From the NCBI RefSeq assembly GCF_020711255.1, contig NZ_JAJFAW010000002.1:186001-250000 (forward strand): DNA of 64,000 bases. Direction: 5' to 3'. This document shows positions 8,908 through 17,624 of this stretch, piece after piece. The notes beneath the pieces are model-generated. The model saw only the letters and a program-made list of their open reading frames with translations, was not told the origin of the DNA and did not search any database. The translations under genes were made by a program, and so were the position numbers. Each line of letters begins with the position of its first letter. The stretch's first letter is position 1. The stretch comes from Hymenobacter plasmatis (GTDB lineage Bacteria; Bacteroidota; Bacteroidia; Cytophagales; Hymenobacteraceae).

Positions 8908-8948
8908 AAGCGGGGAATGGTTGGCCAACAACCGTTTCCCGCTTTTTT
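8908..8948 (+). terminator. rho-independent terminator after pheS
   Basis: Stem AGCGGGGAATGGTTG pairs with CAACCGTTTCCCGCT and is followed by T6. The acyltransferase frame is open into this hairpin, so that gene's true start must be downstream. Confidence 0.85.
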
Positions 8949-8953
8949 GCATC

Positions 8954-10120
8954 ATGAGCAGCATGCCCCTTGCCCAGCCCGTTCCCGCCCCCACCCGCCT
9001 TGACCCGTTTCTTAGCCAGAAGCTAAAATTTTGGTCCTTGGTAGCCATGCTGCTATTGGTGTACGTGCATGCCTACAACCTGCACCCGCGCTACCTGCAG
9101 CCCTTTACGCCGGTGCAGGAGCCGCTCACGGCCGGCACGTGGCTGCAATATTTCCTGGCCAATGGGCTGCTGCGTTTTCGCATTCCCATCCTGTTTGCCA
9201 TTTCGGGCTATCTCTTTGCCCGGCGCGAAGGCCACGAACCGCACGGGGCGCGGGTGCGGCGGCGCTTGCGCACGCTGGGCCTCCCCTATTTGCTCTGGAG
9301 CCTGCTGTGGCTGGGCGCCTTGTGGGCGCTGGAGCAATTCCCAATCACGCGCCAAGCCGTTATCGACGCCGAAATCAGCCCGTTCTGGCCCCGGCAGCTG
9401 CTCAGCCAGTACTCCGTGGGCGAGCTGGTGCAGCGCTGGCTGGTGATGCCGGCGCCGTTCCAGCTGTGGTTTTTGCGCAGCTTGCTGGTGTATAATTTGG
9501 CTTATCCCTGGCTCAGAATTGCGGTGCTGCGGCGGCCGGGCATTTACTTCGGCCTGGCGGGCCTGTTGTGGTTTTTCATGGTGCCGCTTCCCTTGGTCGA
9601 GGGCGAAGGGTTGTTGTTTTTTGGGCTGGGCGTATGGCTGGCACTGCGGGATAAAAACGTGCTGGCGCCGCCGGCCTGGTTCCGGCCGGGGCTGGTGGCC
9701 GCGCTGTGGGTGGGCGCCACGGTGGTAAAAACCTGGCTGGCGTTTCATGCCGGCCCACCGTTTTCGGTGCCGTTGGCCGTGCTGATGCTGGCCCTGCACA
9801 AACTAGGCGAAATCAGCGGCATGCTCACGGCCTGGTTTGGGCTGAATGGGCTGGTGCGCTGGTGCATGGCCCGGGGTTGGTTTCGCTGGCTGACGGGGTT
9901 TTCGTTCATGATTTATGTGCTACACGTGCCGTTTGTGAACTATGCTACCGAACTGGCGTTGCGCTATGCACCCGCGGTGCCGCACGTCCATTTGCTGACC
10001 TACCTCGTCCTGCCGCTGCTGGTAATCTTGGTGAGCGTGGGAGTGGGTGCGCTGCTACGGTGGGCGGTGCCAGGCATTTATGCTACGCTCACCGGTGGGC
10101 GGGGACTGGCTACGTCGTAA
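8954..10120 (+). CDS. acyltransferase 3 family membrane protein
   Basis: The 388-residue protein is strongly hydrophobic with about ten membrane helices. It has the family's conserved His (His39 in LVYVHAYNL) and RFRIPILFAISGYLFARR, both hallmarks of acyltransferase 3 (OafA/NodX-like) enzymes that transfer acyl groups to surface sugars or other extracytoplasmic acceptors. The acceptor cannot be inferred; no glycan cluster is adjacent. Start 8954 (MSSMPLAQ) was chosen because the earlier ATG at 8921 lies inside the pheS terminator. Confidence 0.85.
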   Translation: MSSMPLAQPVPAPTRLDPFLSQKLKFWSLVAMLLLVYVHAYNLHPRYLQPFTPVQEPLTAGTWLQYFLANGLLRFRIPILFAISGYLFARREGHEPHGARVRRRLRTLGLPYLLWSLLWLGALWALEQFPITRQAVIDAEISPFWPRQLLSQYSVGELVQRWLVMPAPFQLWFLRSLLVYNLAYPWLRIAVLRRPGIYFGLAGLLWFFMVPLPLVEGEGLLFFGLGVWLALRDKNVLAPPAWFRPGLVAALWVGATVVKTWLAFHAGPPFSVPLAVLMLALHKLGEISGMLTAWFGLNGLVRWCMARGWFRWLTGFSFMIYVLHVPFVNYATELALRYAPAVPHVHLLTYLVLPLLVILVSVGVGALLRWAVPGIYATLTGGRGLATS

Positions 10121-10125
10121 ATTTG
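10118..10125 (+). promoter_or_regulatory. possible -7 box TAAATTTG for rimO
   Basis: Perfect consensus match overlapping the acyltransferase stop codon, 125 bases before rimO. A chance match is possible because the TAA is fixed by the stop codon. Confidence 0.25.
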
Positions 10126-10250
10126 TAGCCCCAAAAGGACTGCCCACCCCGGGCGTATTTTATCCAGACTTTTATTCCATCCCCAACGGGCGGCCCGCTA
10201 CCCCTACGAAATCTGCCTCCTAGGCTCGCATTTCGACAAAATCGTGATTC

Positions 10251-11564
10251 ATGAAGGTTAGAAATCAAACCACCAACAAAGTAAACGTCATTACCCTGGG
10301 CTGCTCCAAGAACATAGTGGACAGCGAAGTGCTGATGGGCCAGCTCCAGGCCAACGACTTCGACGTAACCCACGAAGCCGAGCAGTCGGACGCCAACATT
10401 GTGATTATCAATACTTGCGGCTTTATCGACAACGCCAAGCAGGAAAGCATCGACACTATCCTGCGCTACGCGGATGAGAAGGAAGCCGGCCGCCTCGACA
10501 AGCTCTACGTGACGGGCTGCCTCTCGCAGCGCTACAAGGACGAGTTGGAGGTAGAAATCCCCCAGGTAGATGCCTACTTCGGCACCCTGGAGCTGCCCCA
10601 GATGCTGAAGGTGCTCAACGCCGACTACAAGCACGAGCTCATTGGCGAGCGCCTCATCACCACGCCGCGCCACTACGCCTACTTCAAAATCGCGGAGGGC
10701 TGCAACCGCCCCTGCTCGTTCTGCGCCATCCCGCTGATGCGTGGCAAGCATGTAGACCGTCCCATCGAGGACCTAGTGAAGGAAGCCAAGCGCCTGGCCA
10801 GCATGGGCACCAAGGAGCTGATTCTCATTGCTCAGGACCTGACTTACTACGGCCTGCAAGCCTACGGCGAGCGCAAGCTGGCCGACCTGCTCCGCAACCT
10901 CTCCGACGTGAACGGCATCGACTGGATTCGCCTGCAGTACGCCTACCCCTCGCAGTTCCCGCTGGATGCGCTGGACGTGATGGCCGAGCGCGAAAACATC
11001 TGCAAGTACCTCGACATGCCCCTGCAGCACGGCTCCGACAACATGCTCAAGAGCATGCGCCGCGGCATCACCAAGCGCCGCACCATTGAGCTGGTCGATA
11101 CCATTCGGCAGCGGGTGCCGGGCATTGCCCTGCGCACCACGCTCATCGCCGGCCACCCCGGCGAAACCGAGCAGGATTTCCGCGAGATGTACGATTTCGT
11201 GGAGCAGACGCGCTTCGAGCGCCTGGGTATCTTCACCTACTCGCACGAGGAAAACACGCACTCGCACACCTTGGTGGACGACGTGCCCGCCGAGCTGAAG
11301 CAGGAGCGCGCCGACGCCATCATGGAGCTGCAGCAGGGCATTTCGATGGAGCTGAACGAAGCCCGCGTGGGCCAGACCTACAAGGTGCTGTTCGACCGCA
11401 AGGAAAGCGGCCATTTCGTGGGCCGCACCGAGTTTGACTCACCTGAAGTGGACAACGAAGTGCTGGTGCCGGTGGAAAAAGACACGTTTGTGCGCCTCGG
11501 CGACTTTGCGAACGTGAAAATTACCTCGGCCACGGACTTTGACTTATACGGCCACCTCGTTTAG
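10251..11564 (+). CDS. rimO: ribosomal protein S12 methylthiotransferase RimO
   Basis: The 437-residue radical SAM enzyme adds a methylthio group to an Asp of ribosomal protein S12. The N-terminal UPF0004 domain has the three Fe-S cysteines (Cys18, Cys56, Cys90). The radical SAM domain has CNRPCSFC (Cys151, Cys155, Cys158), and a C-terminal TRAM domain covers about residues 370-437 (VGQTYKVLFDRKESGHFVGRT). The CSFCAIPLMRG context and overall length favour RimO over the tRNA enzyme MiaB. It is followed by a terminator, so it is probably a single-gene unit. Confidence 0.93.
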   Translation: MKVRNQTTNKVNVITLGCSKNIVDSEVLMGQLQANDFDVTHEAEQSDANIVIINTCGFIDNAKQESIDTILRYADEKEAGRLDKLYVTGCLSQRYKDELEVEIPQVDAYFGTLELPQMLKVLNADYKHELIGERLITTPRHYAYFKIAEGCNRPCSFCAIPLMRGKHVDRPIEDLVKEAKRLASMGTKELILIAQDLTYYGLQAYGERKLADLLRNLSDVNGIDWIRLQYAYPSQFPLDALDVMAERENICKYLDMPLQHGSDNMLKSMRRGITKRRTIELVDTIRQRVPGIALRTTLIAGHPGETEQDFREMYDFVEQTRFERLGIFTYSHEENTHSHTLVDDVPAELKQERADAIMELQQGISMELNEARVGQTYKVLFDRKESGHFVGRTEFDSPEVDNEVLVPVEKDTFVRLGDFANVKITSATDFDLYGHLV

Positions 11565-11697
11565 CCCAAGGGCCGACTAAGGCAGCCCAGGATATATTTC
11601 TGGTATTGGCGTTTGGCTGGCTTTCAGCTCAATTTTTCGCCAGCGCTTCCCTTGGCCTGGTGATGACCTGCGCGGCTTGCCCAATATTTAAATGCTC

Positions 11698-11726
11698 AAA
11701 AGGCAGCCAAGAGGCTGCCTTTTTTG
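11698..11726 (+). terminator. rho-independent terminator after rimO
   Basis: AAAAGGCAGCC / GGCTGCCTTTTTT with a 4-base loop. It sits about 130 bases past the rimO stop; no gene is visible in between. Confidence 0.8.
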
Positions 11727-11760
11727 TTTAACCCCGACCTTCGCTTTCCGGACCCGAATT

Positions 11761-11803
11761 CTTGAAAATCCGTGAAATCCGCCAAATCCGCTTAAATCCG
11801 TGA
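11761..11803 (+). repeat. short tandem AAATCCG units running into the bshC start codon
   Basis: Four near-identical units (AAAATCCG, GAAATCCG, CAAATCCG, TAAATCCG) are spaced 10 to 11 bases apart. The last unit supplies the GTG start codon of bshC. Confidence 0.7.
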
Positions 11804-13389
11804 TTCAGACACTATCCTACGCCGAAACCGGCGCGTTTTCCGGCCTCCTGACCGACTACATTGCCGAGAAGCCCGCGCTGGCGCCCTTCTACAACCGCTG
11901 GCCGTCACTGGAAAACTTTGCGGCCCAGATTGAGGAGAAGAAGGCTACTTACACGCCCGAGGCCCGCAAGCGCCTGGTGGCCGCCCTGCGCGACCAGTAC
12001 GGCTTTGCGCCCGACCCGGAGCCGGCCATTGAAAACAGCCTGCTGCTGCTAGCTGAACCCACCACGTTTACCGTGACGACCGGGCACCAGCTCAACGTAC
12101 TCACGGGGCCGCTGTATTTCATCTACAAAATCGTGACCGCCATCAAGTTGAGCCGGCAGCTGAAGGCGGCTTACCCGCAGTACGACTTTGTGCCGGTGTA
12201 CTGGATGGCCACCGAGGACCACGATTTCGCCGAAATCAACCACTTCACCCTCTTCGGCAAAACCTATTCCTGGGACTCGCCGAACACCGGCGGCCCGGTG
12301 GGCCGCTTGCCGCTCGACGGCTTTGCCGAGCAATTGCTCAACCAGCTGCCGCCCGAGGTGCCGGCCGCCTTTCACAAGGCCTACGCCGAGTCCAAGACCC
12401 TGGCCGAGGCCACGCGCCGGCTGGCCGATTCTTTGTTTGGCGAGTTCGGCCTGGTGACGCTGGATGCCGACCGGCCCAATCTGAAACAAGCCTTGGTGCC
12501 GCTGCTGGAGAAAGAAATCAAGGAGCAGGTTTCCAACGCCGCCGTACAGGCCACCAACGCCCGCCTGACCGCCGCGGGCTACAAGCCCCAGGTGTATTCG
12601 CGCCCCATCAACCTGTTTTACATCACCGACGAGGGCAAGCGCGAGCGGCTGGAGCCCGACGCCAGCGGCGCCGACTGCGTGGAGGTGACCATCCGGAACA
12701 CGGCCCGCTGCCACAGCCAGGAAGAGTTGCTGGCCCTGGCGCGGAAGCACCCCGAGCGGTTCAGCCCCAATGTGGTGCTGCGGCCGGTGTACCAAGAGAT
12801 TTTGTTGCCCAACCTGGTGTACATCGGCGGAGCGGCCGAGGTGGCGTACTGGTTTCAGCTCAAGGACGTGTTTGCGGCGTTTGGAGTGCCCATGCCCATT
12901 GTGCTGCCCCGCAATTCGGCCGAATACATCAGCCGGCCCAATGCGGGCAAGCTCAAGAAGCTGGGCCTCACCTGGCGGGAGATTTTCCGGCCGCTGCCCG
13001 AGCTGAAAAAGCAGGTGGGCGCCGCACTGGGTCAGGAAGAAATCAGCCTGAAAGAGCAGCAGCAGGCGCTGGCCGCGGCCTTTCAGCAGGTGCAGGAAGT
13101 GGCCCAACGCCTCGACCCTACCCTGGTGCGCACCGTGGCCGCCGAAGCCCAGAAAGCAGCCGCTGGCCTTGCCGGCCTCGAAAAACGCCTGAGCAAAGCG
13201 GCCGAAATGAAGCACGAAACGGCCTTCACGCAGCTCGCCCACCTCAAAGACAAGCTCTTTCCCGGCGGTGGCCTGCAGGAGCGCACCGACAATGTGCTAA
13301 GCATCTTGATTAACAACCCGGAGTTTATTCAGGACCTGATGGTTGCGTTTGAGCCGCTGAAGCTGGAATTCACGGTGCTGGAGGAATAG
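11800..13389 (+). CDS. bshC: bacillithiol biosynthesis cysteine-adding enzyme BshC
   Basis: The 529-residue protein matches BshC in length and layout. BshC adds cysteine to glucosaminyl-malate in the last step of bacillithiol synthesis, the low-molecular-weight thiol of many Bacteroidota and Firmicutes. Visible marks are the N-terminal YAETGAFSGLLTDYI, the Rossmann-like core segments TVTTGHQLNVLTGPLYFIYK and YWMATEDHDFAEINH, and a C-terminal coiled-coil (about residues 400-480). The start is GTG at 11800; homologues begin at the same point, so this is likely right. bshA and bshB are not in the window. Confidence 0.95.
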   Translation: MIQTLSYAETGAFSGLLTDYIAEKPALAPFYNRWPSLENFAAQIEEKKATYTPEARKRLVAALRDQYGFAPDPEPAIENSLLLLAEPTTFTVTTGHQLNVLTGPLYFIYKIVTAIKLSRQLKAAYPQYDFVPVYWMATEDHDFAEINHFTLFGKTYSWDSPNTGGPVGRLPLDGFAEQLLNQLPPEVPAAFHKAYAESKTLAEATRRLADSLFGEFGLVTLDADRPNLKQALVPLLEKEIKEQVSNAAVQATNARLTAAGYKPQVYSRPINLFYITDEGKRERLEPDASGADCVEVTIRNTARCHSQEELLALARKHPERFSPNVVLRPVYQEILLPNLVYIGGAAEVAYWFQLKDVFAAFGVPMPIVLPRNSAEYISRPNAGKLKKLGLTWREIFRPLPELKKQVGAALGQEEISLKEQQQALAAAFQQVQEVAQRLDPTLVRTVAAEAQKAAAGLAGLEKRLSKAAEMKHETAFTQLAHLKDKLFPGGGLQERTDNVLSILINNPEFIQDLMVAFEPLKLEFTVLEE

Positions 13390-13516
13390 CGGAAAAGCAA
13401 GCAACCCAAGCTTCCACAGGGTACCTGCCGCGGCACTGTTGCTGGAGTTGCAGCTCCGCATCAGTTTCTTTGTTCAGGCTCGGGACTTACGGCATCCCGG
13501 CTGCTCGCACCTGCCC

Positions 13517-14113
13517 ATGAACCCCGACCATCGCAAAGCTGCCCTGCGCCGCGCAGCCTTAGTCCGGCGAGCCGCCTTGCCAGCCCCGGAGGTGGCCCGC
13601 TTCAGCCAGCGGCTTTGCGAACAGTTTTTCCAGCATTTCCCGGTGGCGCATTGGCGCTGGCTGCACGTGTTTCTGCCGCTGGCCCGCCATAATGAGCCCG
13701 ACACCTGGCTTATTATTCAGCGCATTTGGGCCGAGAAGCTGGGCGTCCGGCTGGCAGTACCGGTAGTGCAATCCGATGGCATTTCGCTGAAACACTACGA
13801 GCTCACGCCCAACACGCCGCTTCAAGACAACCGCTGGGGCATTCCTGAGCCCCTGGCGGCAGCTGCCACCGAAGTCTCGCCAGCAGCTTTTGATGCCGTG
13901 CTGGTGCCGCTGCTAGCGGTAGACGAAGCCGGCCACCGTGTGGGCTACGGCGGAGGCTTTTACGACCGTTTTTTAGCCCAATGTGGCCCGAATACTAGCT
14001 TCATCGGCGTAAGCGTACTAGATGATGCGCCCGTTGCCCGAATTGCCGATGTGCTGCCTACTGATATTCCTCTGCACGCCTACCTGACGCCTGGTGGGGT
14101 GTGGCGGTTTTAG
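13517..14113 (+). CDS. 5-formyltetrahydrofolate cyclo-ligase
   Basis: The 198-residue enzyme converts 5-formyl-THF to 5,10-methenyl-THF using ATP, returning stored folate to one-carbon metabolism. The N-terminal basic helix (RKAALRRAALVRRAAL) and the hallmark GYGGGFYDRFLAQ near residue 150 identify the family. The frame is open to 13439, but ATG 13517 (MNPDHRKAALRR) matches the usual family start. It lies 127 bases after bshC on the same strand and may be read through from it. Confidence 0.92.
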   Translation: MNPDHRKAALRRAALVRRAALPAPEVARFSQRLCEQFFQHFPVAHWRWLHVFLPLARHNEPDTWLIIQRIWAEKLGVRLAVPVVQSDGISLKHYELTPNTPLQDNRWGIPEPLAAAATEVSPAAFDAVLVPLLAVDEAGHRVGYGGGFYDRFLAQCGPNTSFIGVSVLDDAPVARIADVLPTDIPLHAYLTPGGVWRF

Positions 14114-14134
14114 CGGTGGTTGAAGGCGCGGTCC

Positions 14135-14279
14135 GTCATGCAGCGCGAAGCGAAGCATCTTTACCTCATTACTAATTCAATCGGCTGTCAATAATCGTCT
14201 GTCATGCTGACGAAGGAAGCATCTTATCACACCTGCATCGTTCAGCGGCGATAAGATGCTTCGCTGCGCTCTGCATGAC
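14135..14279. repeat. palindromic intergenic repeat, family A copy 1
   Basis: Core arms GTCATGCTGACGAAGGAAGC... (14201-14230) and ...GCTTCGCTGCGCTCTGCATGAC (14251-14279) face each other, with a single extra half-unit at 14135-14162. The same arms recur at six other places in this window. Confidence 0.85.
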
Positions 14280-14304
14280 GTTCCACCATCAGCACGACAC
14301 GCTT

Positions 14305-14880
14305 TTACCGGCTGGCCGGGGCACCCGGCGCCTTCACTTCCTCAACCTTGGCAATGCGGGCCTGGCCCCAGGGGGCAATACTGACGCGCACACGCAGCGG
14401 ATGCAGGCGGCCCAACTTTTCCAGGCGCAGGCCACTGCCTTCGGGCACGTAGTAGCGCTCCAGGTTGTAGCGCAGGCCGAAGGACGTGCGGTACACGTTG
14501 GTGACCCAGCCGCGCAGCACCACTTGGCCGGGGCCGGGCCGGGGCGCTTTGGGATAAACCCCCACTGCGGTACTGAGGCTATCGGGGCCGGGAGCCAGCA
14601 GCACAAATACGCCCTGCCTGCGGCGTGGGGGCTGGGCTGCATCGTGCCACAGGCGCAGCGGCGCCTCGCTGATGGCGTAGTGCAGGCGCACGAAGTCGCC
14701 ATACAGCAAATCGCGCGGGTCGATGGGCGTGGTGGCCAGGATGATGTGCTGGCCGAAAGCAGCCGTGGCATAGCCCGCCCCGGCCACTCCCAACACGTAG
14801 AGCACCTGTGCCGCTACCAGCAGGCGCAGCAGCGGCCGGCGGCGCTTGGGGTCCGAAAACCAGGTCAGCAGGTTAGGCAT
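14305..14880 (-). CDS. GDYXXLXY domain membrane-anchored protein
   Basis: The 191-residue product has one N-terminal membrane helix (about residues 16-40) and an extracytoplasmic domain with PIDPRDLLYGDFVRLHY, which is the GDYxxLxY motif that names this family. Its start overlaps the stop of the DUF2157 gene by 8 bases (ATGCCTAA), so the two are translationally coupled. This pair is a known recurrent neighbourhood, but its function is not established; a role in envelope integrity is only a guess. The longer frame to 14985 is antisense-like and was not used. Confidence 0.8.
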   Translation of the reverse strand: MPNLLTWFSDPKRRRPLLRLLVAAQVLYVLGVAGAGYATAAFGQHIILATTPIDPRDLLYGDFVRLHYAISEAPLRLWHDAAQPPRRRQGVFVLLAPGPDSLSTAVGVYPKAPRPGPGQVVLRGWVTNVYRTSFGLRYNLERYYVPEGSGLRLEKLGRLHPLRVRVSIAPWGQARIAKVEEVKAPGAPASR

Positions 14881-16165
14881 TGCGAGGTGGGGTTTCCGGG
14901 GTGGGCGCCGAAGGCGTGGCGGAAGTGTCGGCCGAATTCGGTGCGGGTGTAGGCGGGGGCGTAGCTGCGGCCAGCACCTGGGCATTGCGGCGGCGCAGGT
15001 ACCAGCTCAAGCTCAGCAGCAGTACGCCGCCTAGCAGGAAGAATAGTGACTTATCCAGAAACGCCCAGGTTAGCTTGAAGTAGGCCACCATGGTCGCTAC
15101 CACAAACAGCACCGCCCCGATGGTAAGCTGCTCGGGGTCTTCGTCGCGATGGGCGCGGGCCAGCACCGAGCCCGCGTGCGCATACAGCACAACCAACGTA
15201 GCCACCGCCAGCGGCAGCCCGCCCGGCAGGTAGAAACCAGGCAGGAGCAGCAACCAGTCAAGCAAAGTGTCGAGCCGGCCGCGGGCCCGCTTGCCGGCTA
15301 CAGACAGCGCCAGCACCACCGCCAGCGCCCCCAGATACGGCAGTAGCGGCGGCCGCAGCACGTTGGCATAGGTATCGGTTTCGCCAAAAGTGGCCAGCCC
15401 AAACATGAACAGGTACGCGGCTACCAGCGGGGGGCCCTGCAGGGCCCGGCCCCCGGGCCGGTTGGGCTGCCAGTCGCCAGCGGCGTAAACCAACATGGTT
15501 GGCACAAAAAACCAGGTGATTTTGGCGTGCAGCACAATGATGAGCAGCCCAATTTGCCAGAGCAGGCCCGCCGCCAGCACCGTGCTGCTCACCACATCGG
15601 GGCGGCGCCACCAGTAGTAGCCCATGCCGCCTGCCACCATTACCGCCGTGGCGTAGCTAAAGCTGCCCAGCGACTCCACGCAATACGTTTGCACGGCGGC
15701 GCCAATCACCACCGTGAGCAATACCAGCAGGCGCGAGCCGTACACGTAGCTCAGGGCCACGCCGGCCACCACCCAGGCCACCAGGCCACTCACGTCGTAG
15801 CCTACAAGCTGGTAGAGCTGGCTGGTGAGAATGATGCTGGCCCCGAACAGAATCAGCCCCAGCCCAATGAGGCCGTGGCCCAAATCGGGGTTGCCGCGCC
15901 GCAGGAAGTACGCCCCGGCGGCGTAGGAGCCCGTGAGGCTGCCCAGCATTATGGCCAGGCGAAGCACATCGGGCAAGGCCTGCCAGTTGGCGGCCACCAC
16001 ACTCAGCGCGCTGAGGCCCACCAATACACTGCCCAGCAGCGGCAGCAAGCCCAGGGCCTGCGCTTCGGGCGGGTAGCGGGCCAGCAATTTCTGCCGCTGC
16101 TCTTCGCTGATGAGGCCTTCGGCAACCCAAGCGGGGCCTTCGGTTTCGAGGAATTTGCGGGACAA
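14873..16165 (-). CDS. DUF2157 domain multi-pass membrane protein
   Basis: The 430-residue protein begins with a cytoplasmic helical segment (FLETEGPAWVAEGLISEEQRQKLLARY), which is the DUF2157 signature, followed by about ten to twelve hydrophobic helices. The C-terminal tail is Pro/Ala/Thr-rich (ATPPPTPAPNSADTSA). The start is a TTG at 16165 (MSRKFLETEG); no ATG is available nearby and the N-terminus matches the family's usual position. It is upstream of, and overlaps, the GDYXXLXY gene. Confidence 0.78.
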   Translation of the reverse strand: MSRKFLETEGPAWVAEGLISEEQRQKLLARYPPEAQALGLLPLLGSVLVGLSALSVVAANWQALPDVLRLAIMLGSLTGSYAAGAYFLRRGNPDLGHGLIGLGLILFGASIILTSQLYQLVGYDVSGLVAWVVAGVALSYVYGSRLLVLLTVVIGAAVQTYCVESLGSFSYATAVMVAGGMGYYWWRRPDVVSSTVLAAGLLWQIGLLIIVLHAKITWFFVPTMLVYAAGDWQPNRPGGRALQGPPLVAAYLFMFGLATFGETDTYANVLRPPLLPYLGALAVVLALSVAGKRARGRLDTLLDWLLLLPGFYLPGGLPLAVATLVVLYAHAGSVLARAHRDEDPEQLTIGAVLFVVATMVAYFKLTWAFLDKSLFFLLGGVLLLSLSWYLRRRNAQVLAAATPPPTPAPNSADTSATPSAPTPETPPRNA

Positions 16166-16210
16166 CGGGGAGTGGTAAAGTCGTGAAAAGGCGAAAGGAA
16201 GTGTAAAGAA

Positions 16211-16399
16211 AGAAAAACTCCCCTCCTTATCAAGGAGGGGATGCTCAACTGCTAAGTTGAGATGGGGTGGTTGGATCGTTTAACGACTTGCGTTGACATT
16301 GTTCGGGTGTCGTACGAGTATCGTTCAACGGCTCAACCACCCCCGTCCGAGCCTTCGGCTCGAACATCCCCTCCTTAGTAAGGAGGGGAGCTTTTTGTT
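16211..16399. repeat. palindromic intergenic repeat, family C
   Basis: The ends carry CTCCCCTCCTTATCAAGGAGGGG and a matching CCCCTCCTTAGTAAGGAGGGGAG. The inner part contains an AACCACCCC-type segment and a TCCGAGCC/GGCTCGAA hairpin. It fills the whole gap between the DUF2157 start and the mnmD stop and can also end transcription from mnmD. Confidence 0.75.
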
Positions 16400-17125
16400 T
16401 TAGGCTGCTAGCGCCTTTCTAGCCCGCGTCATTTCCCGCTTGCCGGGCGGGCCGGGCAGCTTTTCGGTGAGCCAGCCGGCCGCTCTCAGGTTGCGCCGAA
16501 ACTGGCCTTGCGCACAGTAGCTCACCAGCACCGCACCCGGCGCGGCAGCGGCGTAGAGCTGCCGAAAAATGGCCTCTTCCCACAGCTCCGGCTGCTTTTC
16601 GGGAGCAAAGGCATCGAAATAAATCAAGTCGTAGTGGGCGGTGGACAATGCAGCTTCCTGCAAGGGCCGGTGTAGCTTGGTGAGGCAGAACTCCGGTGCC
16701 AGCGGGTGCGCCTCGCCCCACGGAGCGGCGTGTAGCGCCCGGAACCAGCGGCCGGCCTCGCCCGGCTGCGCCTCCCACTCAGGAGCCAGCGCAGCCACTA
16801 CTGCAGCCGGCAGCGGCAGGGTTTCGAGGGCATCGTAGGCCACGACAACGCCGGCTTGCTGAGCACTGCGCAACGTCAGCAGGGCGTTGAGCCCAGTGCC
16901 CAGCCCAACTTCGAGCAGGCGCACCGGCGGCCGGCCGGGCTGCCCGGCGCCGGAGGCGAGCAGCGGCGCCAGCCCGGCCTGAATGTAGACAAACTCGGAC
17001 TCCTGGCGCGCGCCGTGCCGCGAGTGGTACTGCTCGTCCAGCGCCGGCACATAAAGCGTGGCCGAGCCGTCGTGCGTGAGGCGCACCTCTACCTTTGGCC
17101 CCTCGAATAATTCTTCATTATTCAT
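16400..17125 (-). CDS. mnmD: tRNA (5-methylaminomethyl-2-thiouridine)-methyltransferase MnmD
   Basis: The 241-residue protein matches the methyltransferase half of MnmC. It shows TLYVPALDEQYHSRHGARQES, the SAM-binding LLEVGLGTGLNALL, and YDLIYFDAFAPEKQPELWEE, then VSYCAQGQFRRNLRAAGW. MnmD methylates the wobble uridine of certain tRNAs as a stand-alone enzyme. The first eight residues (MNNEELFE) are encoded by AT-rich sequence that resembles an intergenic repeat, so the exact start is less sure. It is divergent from the thioesterase gene with only 21 bases between. Confidence 0.92.
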   Translation of the reverse strand: MNNEELFEGPKVEVRLTHDGSATLYVPALDEQYHSRHGARQESEFVYIQAGLAPLLASGAGQPGRPPVRLLEVGLGTGLNALLTLRSAQQAGVVVAYDALETLPLPAAVVAALAPEWEAQPGEAGRWFRALHAAPWGEAHPLAPEFCLTKLHRPLQEAALSTAHYDLIYFDAFAPEKQPELWEEAIFRQLYAAAAPGAVLVSYCAQGQFRRNLRAAGWLTEKLPGPPGKREMTRARKALAA

Positions 17126-17146
17126 TCTTAGCTATTCATTAAAAAT

Positions 17147-17587
17147 ATGGCCCGCATAAAAGTAGCTCTGCCCGATACCTTCTCCTTCGCCACCGAAATC
17201 CCCGTTCGCATCACCGACCTCAACTACGGCGGCCACCTCGGCAACGACGCGCTGCTGGGCCTGCTGCACGAAGCGCGGGTGCATTTCCTGCGCTCGCTGG
17301 GGATGCAGAACGATTATGACCCCGTTTCAAAGCTCGGTCTCATCATGGTGGATGTGGCTGTGGAGTACAAAGGCGAGGCGTTTCACGGCGACGTACTGCG
17401 CATCGAAATGGCCGCCGCTGACCCCAGCAAGTACGGCTTCGACGTGGTATACCACGTGCACAACCAGGCCGGCAAAGAAATAGCCCGCGCCAAAACCGGC
17501 ATGCTCTGCTTTGACTACAACAATCGCAAGCTGCGGCTGCTCCCGGTGGAATTGGCGGCCCAAGTGGGCTACTCTGCTATTCATTAA
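17147..17587 (+). CDS. hotdog-fold acyl-CoA thioesterase
   Basis: The 146-residue protein has the hotdog signature DLNYGGHLGNDALLGLLHEARVHFLRS near residue 25, with an Asp/Asn and GGH similar to 4-hydroxybenzoyl-CoA thioesterase and YbgC. It should hydrolyse acyl-CoA or aryl-CoA thioesters in the cytoplasm; the substrate is unknown. It is divergent from mnmD. The following gene has its own promoter box. Confidence 0.85.
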   Translation: MARIKVALPDTFSFATEIPVRITDLNYGGHLGNDALLGLLHEARVHFLRSLGMQNDYDPVSKLGLIMVDVAVEYKGEAFHGDVLRIEMAAADPSKYGFDVVYHVHNQAGKEIARAKTGMLCFDYNNRKLRLLPVELAAQVGYSAIH

Positions 17588-17590
17588 GCT

Positions 17591-17598
17591 TACTTTTG
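17591..17598 (+). promoter_or_regulatory. -7 promoter box TACTTTTG
   Basis: Perfect TAnnTTTG, 26 bases before ATG 17625. Confidence 0.6.
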
Positions 17599-17624
17599 AA
17601 GATTCACGCTTTTCTACCCATTGC

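Noticed and set aside
8921..8953. Upstream ATG for the acyltransferase
   Set aside because: It lies inside the pheS terminator hairpin.
12049..13242. 397-codon open frame opposite bshC
   Set aside because: It is an antisense shadow produced by GC-rich codon use; its protein is a His/Gly/Leu-rich string with no domain.
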